NCBI GenBank assembly: GCA_017305135.1 | Contig: JAFKNA010000004.1 | Span: 186,001-250,000, forward strand | Direction: 5' to 3' | DNA: 64,000 bases | DNA from: Lysobacterales bacterium | GTDB lineage: Bacteria > Pseudomonadota > Gammaproteobacteria > Xanthomonadales > Rhodanobacteraceae | Notes under the pieces: generated by a model | What the model saw: only the letters and a program-made list of their open reading frames with translations | Databases searched by the model: none | Told to the model about the DNA's origin: nothing | Translations under genes and position numbers: made by a program | Part shown: one piece after another, positions 60,347 through 64,000 of the stretch | How positions within the stretch are numbered: the first letter of the stretch is position 1 | Layout of the letters: every line of letters begins with the position of its first letter

Positions 60347-61060
60347 ATGAAGAAGACGATGTTTGCGCTTGCGCTCGCCGTCGCTGGCGTCATGGGCAGC
60401 AGCACGCTGTTTGCGGCCGAGCGGCCGTCGATCGGGGTGGCCGAGTTCAAGAACGAATCGGGCGCCGGCTGGTGGCGCGGCGGAGTGGGCTGGGAGCTGT
60501 CCGGCATGCTCTCCAACGAGCTTTCCAGCACCGGCTCGTTCCGCGTGGTGGAACGCGCCAAGCTCGACAAGGTGCTGGAGGAGCAGAACCTGGCCGCCTC
60601 CGGCCGCGTGCGTTCCGGCACCGGCGCGCAGATGGGGCAGGTGACCGGCGCCCAGTACCTCGTGTTCGGCACCGTGACCTCCTACGAGGAGAACACCTCC
60701 AATACCGGCGGCGGACTCAGCTTCCGCGGCATTTCGCTGGGCGGCAAGAAGTCCGAGGCCTATCTCGCCGTCGACCTGCGGGTGGTGAATGCCGAAACCG
60801 GCGAGGTCGACTATTCGCGCACCATCGAGGGCCGCAGTTCCGGCGGTGGCGTCTCGGTCGGCCTGTATCGCGGAGGCTTCGGCGGCGCGCTCGCGCACGA
60901 GGAAAACACTCCCGCGGGCAAGGCGATCCGCGCCGCGCTGGTCGAAGCGACCGATTACCTCGACTGCGTGATGGTGCAGCGGGACGGCTGCCAGGCGGAG
61001 TTCGGTGCCAAGGAGCGCCGCCGCCGCGACAGCAACAAGAGCGCGATCCGGCTCGACTGA
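60347..61060 (+). CDS. CsgG-family exported protein
   Basis: 237 residues with signal peptide (MFALALAVAGVMGSSTLFAA). CsgG/HfaB fold: IGVAEFKNESGAGWW, LSNELSSTGSFRVVERAKLD, VLEEQNLAASGRV, GQVTGAQYLVFGTVTSYEEN, YLAVDLRVVNAETGEVDYSR. No lipobox Cys, unlike CsgG, so it is probably a soluble periplasmic member. The C-tail is basic. No curli genes nearby. Confidence 0.88.
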   Translation: MKKTMFALALAVAGVMGSSTLFAAERPSIGVAEFKNESGAGWWRGGVGWELSGMLSNELSSTGSFRVVERAKLDKVLEEQNLAASGRVRSGTGAQMGQVTGAQYLVFGTVTSYEENTSNTGGGLSFRGISLGGKKSEAYLAVDLRVVNAETGEVDYSRTIEGRSSGGGVSVGLYRGGFGGALAHEENTPAGKAIRAALVEATDYLDCVMVQRDGCQAEFGAKERRRRDSNKSAIRLD

Positions 61061-61441
61061 CAACCGCGATCCGGTCCTGGCGACCGGATCGTATGGCGTT
61101 GCAACCGGAATGGCGGGACTTCTGGCTGGAATTGCTGGATTGAGGCTTCAAAATGGAAATGGATTCCCGCTTTCGCGGGAATGACGCCAGAAGGAATTGT
61201 GGCTCAGCCATTCACGACGTCGTGCCCGCGAAAGCGGGCATCCATTGGAAAAGCGGGAGTAGCCGGGTCACCCATGTCGCGCGCGAGCGCGCTCCTACAG
61301 GTGTTGATGCCGCGTTGGCCCGCGCAGTCGCGCGCTTTTGTAGGAGCCCGCCTGTGGGCGACCGGGCTCTCGGTCATGGCGTGAATCCCACGTCGACACC
61401 GGGAACCGGCCGAGCCCGGCTCGGCCCCGCCACGCACCCGG
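61061..61441. repeat. Gene-free region with several REP and GTAGGAGC elements
   Basis: Hairpins: ATTCCCGCTTTCGCGGGAAT (61164-61183), GCCCGCGAAAGCGGGC (61223-61238), GCGCGAGCGCGCTCCTAC (61278-61296) and TGTAGGAGCCCGCCTGTGGG (61340-61359). About 380 bases between convergent genes, with no supported ORF. Confidence 0.75.
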
Positions 61442-62350
61442 TCAGGCGTCGGCGGACTGGCTGGCGCGGGCGACGCGGCTGCTGGTCTCGCGGCCGAGCT
61501 GCGCGCTGAGCCAGAGCCCGGTCTCGATCAGCGCCGGCAGGTCGATGCCGGTGGCGATGTCCATGCCCTCCAGCATGTAGACCACGTCCTCGCTGGCGAC
61601 GTTGCCGGTCGCGCCCCGCGCGTACGGGCAGCCGCCGGTGCCGGACACCGCGCTGTCGACCACCGCCACGCCTTCCTCCAGGCAGGCGAGGATGTTCGCC
61701 AGCGCCTGGCCGCGGGTGTCATGGAAATGCACGGCCAGCGCCGACAGCGGGACTTCCGCGGCGACCGCGCGCAGCATCGCGCGGGCCTTCGCCGGCGTGC
61801 CGATGCCGATGGTGTCGCCGAGCGAGACCTCGTAGCAGCCGAGCTCGTGCAGGCGCCGCGCCACGTGGACCACGTCGCCGAGCGGCACCTCGCCCTGGTA
61901 GGGGCAGCCGAGCACGGTGGAGACGTAGCCGCGCACCTTGACCCCGTCGGCCGGTGCGCGTTCCAGCACCGGCGCGAAGCGCTCGATGGATTCGTCGATC
62001 GAGGCGTTGATGTTCTTGCGGTTGAAGGCTTCGGACGCCGCGGTGAACACCGCGATCTCCTCGACCCCGACCGCGCGCGCGCGCTCGTAGCCCTGCAGGT
62101 TCGGCACCAGCACCGGATAGGTGACGCCGGGCCGCCGCGTGATGCCGGCGTACACCTCGGCCGCGTCCGCGAGCTGCGGGATCCACTGCGGGCTGACGAA
62201 GCTGGTTGCCTCGATCGTGCGCAGGCCAGTGGCCGAGAGGCGGTCGATCAGCTCGATCTTGGTGGCGCTCGGAATGATCGCCTTCTCGTTCTGCAGGCCA
62301 TCGCGCGCGCCGACCTCGACGATGCGCACGCTGCCGGGCAGGGCGCTCAT
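61442..62350 (-). CDS. mvaB: Hydroxymethylglutaryl-CoA lyase
   Basis: 302-residue TIM barrel that splits HMG-CoA to acetyl-CoA and acetoacetate, the last step of leucine breakdown. RIVEVGARDGLQNEKAIIPS (metal-binding Asp), TSFVSPQWIPQLADA, YVSTVLGCPYQGEVP, HFHDTRGQALANIL (metal His pair) and SGTGGCPYARGATGNVASED (Cys in the active-site loop) are all present. Overlaps the carboxylase gene by four bases (ATGA), so leucine/isovalerate genes form an operon that continues to the right. Confidence 0.95.
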   Translation of the reverse strand: MSALPGSVRIVEVGARDGLQNEKAIIPSATKIELIDRLSATGLRTIEATSFVSPQWIPQLADAAEVYAGITRRPGVTYPVLVPNLQGYERARAVGVEEIAVFTAASEAFNRKNINASIDESIERFAPVLERAPADGVKVRGYVSTVLGCPYQGEVPLGDVVHVARRLHELGCYEVSLGDTIGIGTPAKARAMLRAVAAEVPLSALAVHFHDTRGQALANILACLEEGVAVVDSAVSGTGGCPYARGATGNVASEDVVYMLEGMDIATGIDLPALIETGLWLSAQLGRETSSRVARASQSADA

Positions 62351-64000
62351 GACGCCGGCTCCAGTTCCACCAGCACGGCATCGGCTTCGACGAAATCCCC
62401 GGCGGCGGCATCGAGCCGGGCAATGCGGCCGGCACGCGGCGCCTTGAGGCTGAGTTCCATCTTCATGGCCTCCATGACGAGCAGTTCCTGGCCTTCCTCG
62501 ATGCTGTCGCCGGCGGCGACCTTGACCAGCACGATGCGCCCCGGCATCGGCGCCAGCACGCGGTCGCCCGAACCCGCCGCTTCGCTTTCCCAGATGAACG
62601 CCGGCGCGTGGCCGAAGGCGTGGCGGCGGCCGCCATCGTGCACGATCACCCGCTCCGGAGTCGCCATCGCCCGCCAGCGTCGCGTGATGCCGTCGAAACG
62701 GGCGCCGAGCCAGCTGCCGTCGAAGTGCGCGCCCGAGACATCGCAGTCGATTTCGCCGAAGCGCAGCCGGTAATCGCCGCGTGCGCCAAAGGCCGACACC
62801 TCGATCCGTCCGCCGCGACCGACGAGCGCGATCAGGCGCCGACCGGGATGGCCGAGCCGCCAGCCGTCGGCGGCGGACCAGGGTGAATGCGGATCGGTGC
62901 GATTCTGCCCGGAGGCGTGTGCGGCAGCTTCCTGGTCGAGCAGCGTCAGCACCGTGGCCGCGAACACCGCTTCGCTGTCGTCGCCGTCGCTGCCGCCGGT
63001 GAACTCGTCCAGGTGCCGATCGAGGTAGCCGGTGTCGATGCGGCCTTCGACCACCGCCGGGTGGCGCACCAGGCGCTCCAGGAACTCGACGTTGGATTTC
63101 GGCCCGACCACTTCGGTCTGCGCCAGCGCCTCGCGCATGCGCGCCAGCGCCATCTCCCGGTTCGCGTCCCAGGCGATGATCTTGGCGATCATCGGGTCGT
63201 AGAAGATGGTCACGGTGTCGCCTTCGACCACGCCCGAATCGACGCGCACGTGCGGCGAGGGTGCGGGCAGGCGCAGCCGCTCCAGCCTGCCGGAGCCCGG
63301 CAGGAAGCCCTGTTCGGGATCCTCGGCGTAGAGGCGCAGTTCGATGGCGTGGCCGTGTTGCGGCACGCCGGCCTTGAGCGATTCCGGCAGGGGCTCGCCG
63401 GACGCGACGCGCAGTTGCAGCTCGACCAGGTCGAGGCCCAGCACCATTTCCGTAACCGGGTGCTCGACCTGCAGGCGGGTGTTGATCTCCATGAAATGGA
63501 AGTCGCCCCCGGCGCCGACGATGAACTCCACCGTGCCCGCGTTGCCGTAGTCGAGCGCCTTGCCGGCCGCGATCGCCGCTGCGCCCATGCGCGCGCGCAG
63601 CTCCGGCGTCAGGAACGGCGAGGGCGTTTCCTCCAGCACCTTCTGGTAGCGGCGCTGCGCCGAGCATTCGCGCTCGTTGAGATGCACCACCGTGCCGTGG
63701 CTGTCGCCGAAGATCTGGAATTCGATGTGGCGCGGATGCTCGATGTAGCGTTCCAGCAGTACGCGGTCGCGGCCGAAGGCGTTCTTCGCCTCGCGCTGGC
63801 AGCTCTCCAGGCTCGCCGCGAACTCGTCCGCGCCGCGCACGATGCGCATGCCCTTGCCGCCACCGCCATAGGCGGCCTTGATCATCAGCGGGAAACCGAT
63901 GCGCTCGGCTTCGCGCGCGAGGTGCGCCGGGTCCTGGTCCTCACCGGTGTAGCCGGGCACCACCGGCACGCCGCGCGAGGCCATCAGTTCCTTGGCGCCT
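62347..64000 (-). CDS. Acyl-CoA carboxylase biotin carboxylase/carrier subunit (methylcrotonyl-CoA type), incomplete
   Basis: Open through the right window edge; at least 550 residues visible. ATP-grasp biotin carboxylase: IKAAYGGGGKGMRIV (Gly-rich ATP loop), ERECSAQRRYQKVLEETPS, MEINTRLQVEHPVTEMVLGL, ELRLYAEDPEQGFLPGSG. The C-terminal carrier has EAMKMELSLKAP, where Lys receives biotin. Lies directly upstream of HMG-CoA lyase, so it is most likely the alpha subunit of 3-methylcrotonyl-CoA carboxylase (leucine pathway); geranyl- or propionyl-CoA forms are alternatives. N-terminus outside the window. Confidence 0.93.
   Translation of the reverse strand, partial: GAKELMASRGVPVVPGYTGEDQDPAHLAREAERIGFPLMIKAAYGGGGKGMRIVRGADEFAASLESCQREAKNAFGRDRVLLERYIEHPRHIEFQIFGDSHGTVVHLNERECSAQRRYQKVLEETPSPFLTPELRARMGAAAIAAGKALDYGNAGTVEFIVGAGGDFHFMEINTRLQVEHPVTEMVLGLDLVELQLRVASGEPLPESLKAGVPQHGHAIELRLYAEDPEQGFLPGSGRLERLRLPAPSPHVRVDSGVVEGDTVTIFYDPMIAKIIAWDANREMALARMREALAQTEVVGPKSNVEFLERLVRHPAVVEGRIDTGYLDRHLDEFTGGSDGDDSEAVFAATVLTLLDQEAAAHASGQNRTDPHSPWSAADGWRLGHPGRRLIALVGRGGRIEVSAFGARGDYRLRFGEIDCDVSGAHFDGSWLGARFDGITRRWRAMATPERVIVHDGGRRHAFGHAPAFIWESEAAGSGDRVLAPMPGRIVLVKVAAGDSIEEGQELLVMEAMKMELSLKAPRAGRIARLDAAAGDFVEADAVLVELEPAS

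Noticed and set aside
61442-63667. 741-residue minus frame joining HMG-CoA lyase to upstream sequence
   Set aside because: Upstream part is an out-of-frame reading of the carboxylase gene; true lyase start is ATG 62350.

Overview
The window is a GC-rich, densely coded chromosomal segment. Its gene families and its repeat families (hairpin REPs built on GCCCGC..GCGGGC, and GTAGGAGCG..CGACC elements) resemble a gammaproteobacterium of the Xanthomonadales (Xanthomonadaceae, Lysobacter-like or Rhodanobacteraceae). I saw no rRNA or tRNA gene.

Left end (1-2.4 kb): an incomplete C5 DNA methyltransferase diverges from a Vsr mismatch endonuclease, followed by a small cysteine-rich protein of unknown role. 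Upstream of that protein lies a well-formed SAM-I riboswitch with a MetJ-like box in front of it. No methionine gene follows, so the leader looks orphaned, probably by arrival of the island. From 2.5 to 6.4 kb there is a TolB-like/TPR regulator broken by an amber codon, then a stretch of gene debris with two copies of a palindromic element.

Middle (6.4-33 kb): ordinary accessory and housekeeping genes. These are an amidohydrolase, a DUF72 protein, a RIO-type kinase, a zinc-ribbon/SPFH pair, an FAD monooxygenase with a divergent MarR regulator, a second TPR regulator, a thioredoxin-reductase-like enzyme, two PQQ-type sugar dehydrogenase relatives, a DUF1800/DUF1501 secretion-linked pair, a PfpI protein, a VOC protein with a duplicated fragment, a YgiD-type dioxygenase and a DUF188 protein.

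The most interesting locus is 33.4-36.2 kb. A 72-residue protein has the features of a borosin (alpha-N-methylated RiPP) precursor. It is followed 16 bases later by an 846-residue protein with signal peptide, periplasmic helical repeats, membrane helix, intact GGDEF domain and a C-terminal borosin-type N-methyltransferase domain. This suggests a membrane-bound fusion of c-di-GMP signalling and peptide backbone methylation.

From 40.2 to 42.1 kb lies a small lower-GC array of integron cassettes with attC sites and no integrase in the window. The right end (42.4-64 kb) holds a phytase-like esterase, a lipocalin, a NERD-UvrD helicase, a diheme cytochrome pair resembling TsdB/TsdA, an MFS exporter, several small DUF proteins, a methyltransferase, an M14 carboxypeptidase, a secreted trypsin-like protease, an M28 aminopeptidase with PKD domain, a histidine phosphatase, a DMT transporter and a CsgG-like protein. 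It ends with the leucine-degradation pair HMG-CoA lyase and an acyl-CoA carboxylase biotin subunit that runs off the edge.
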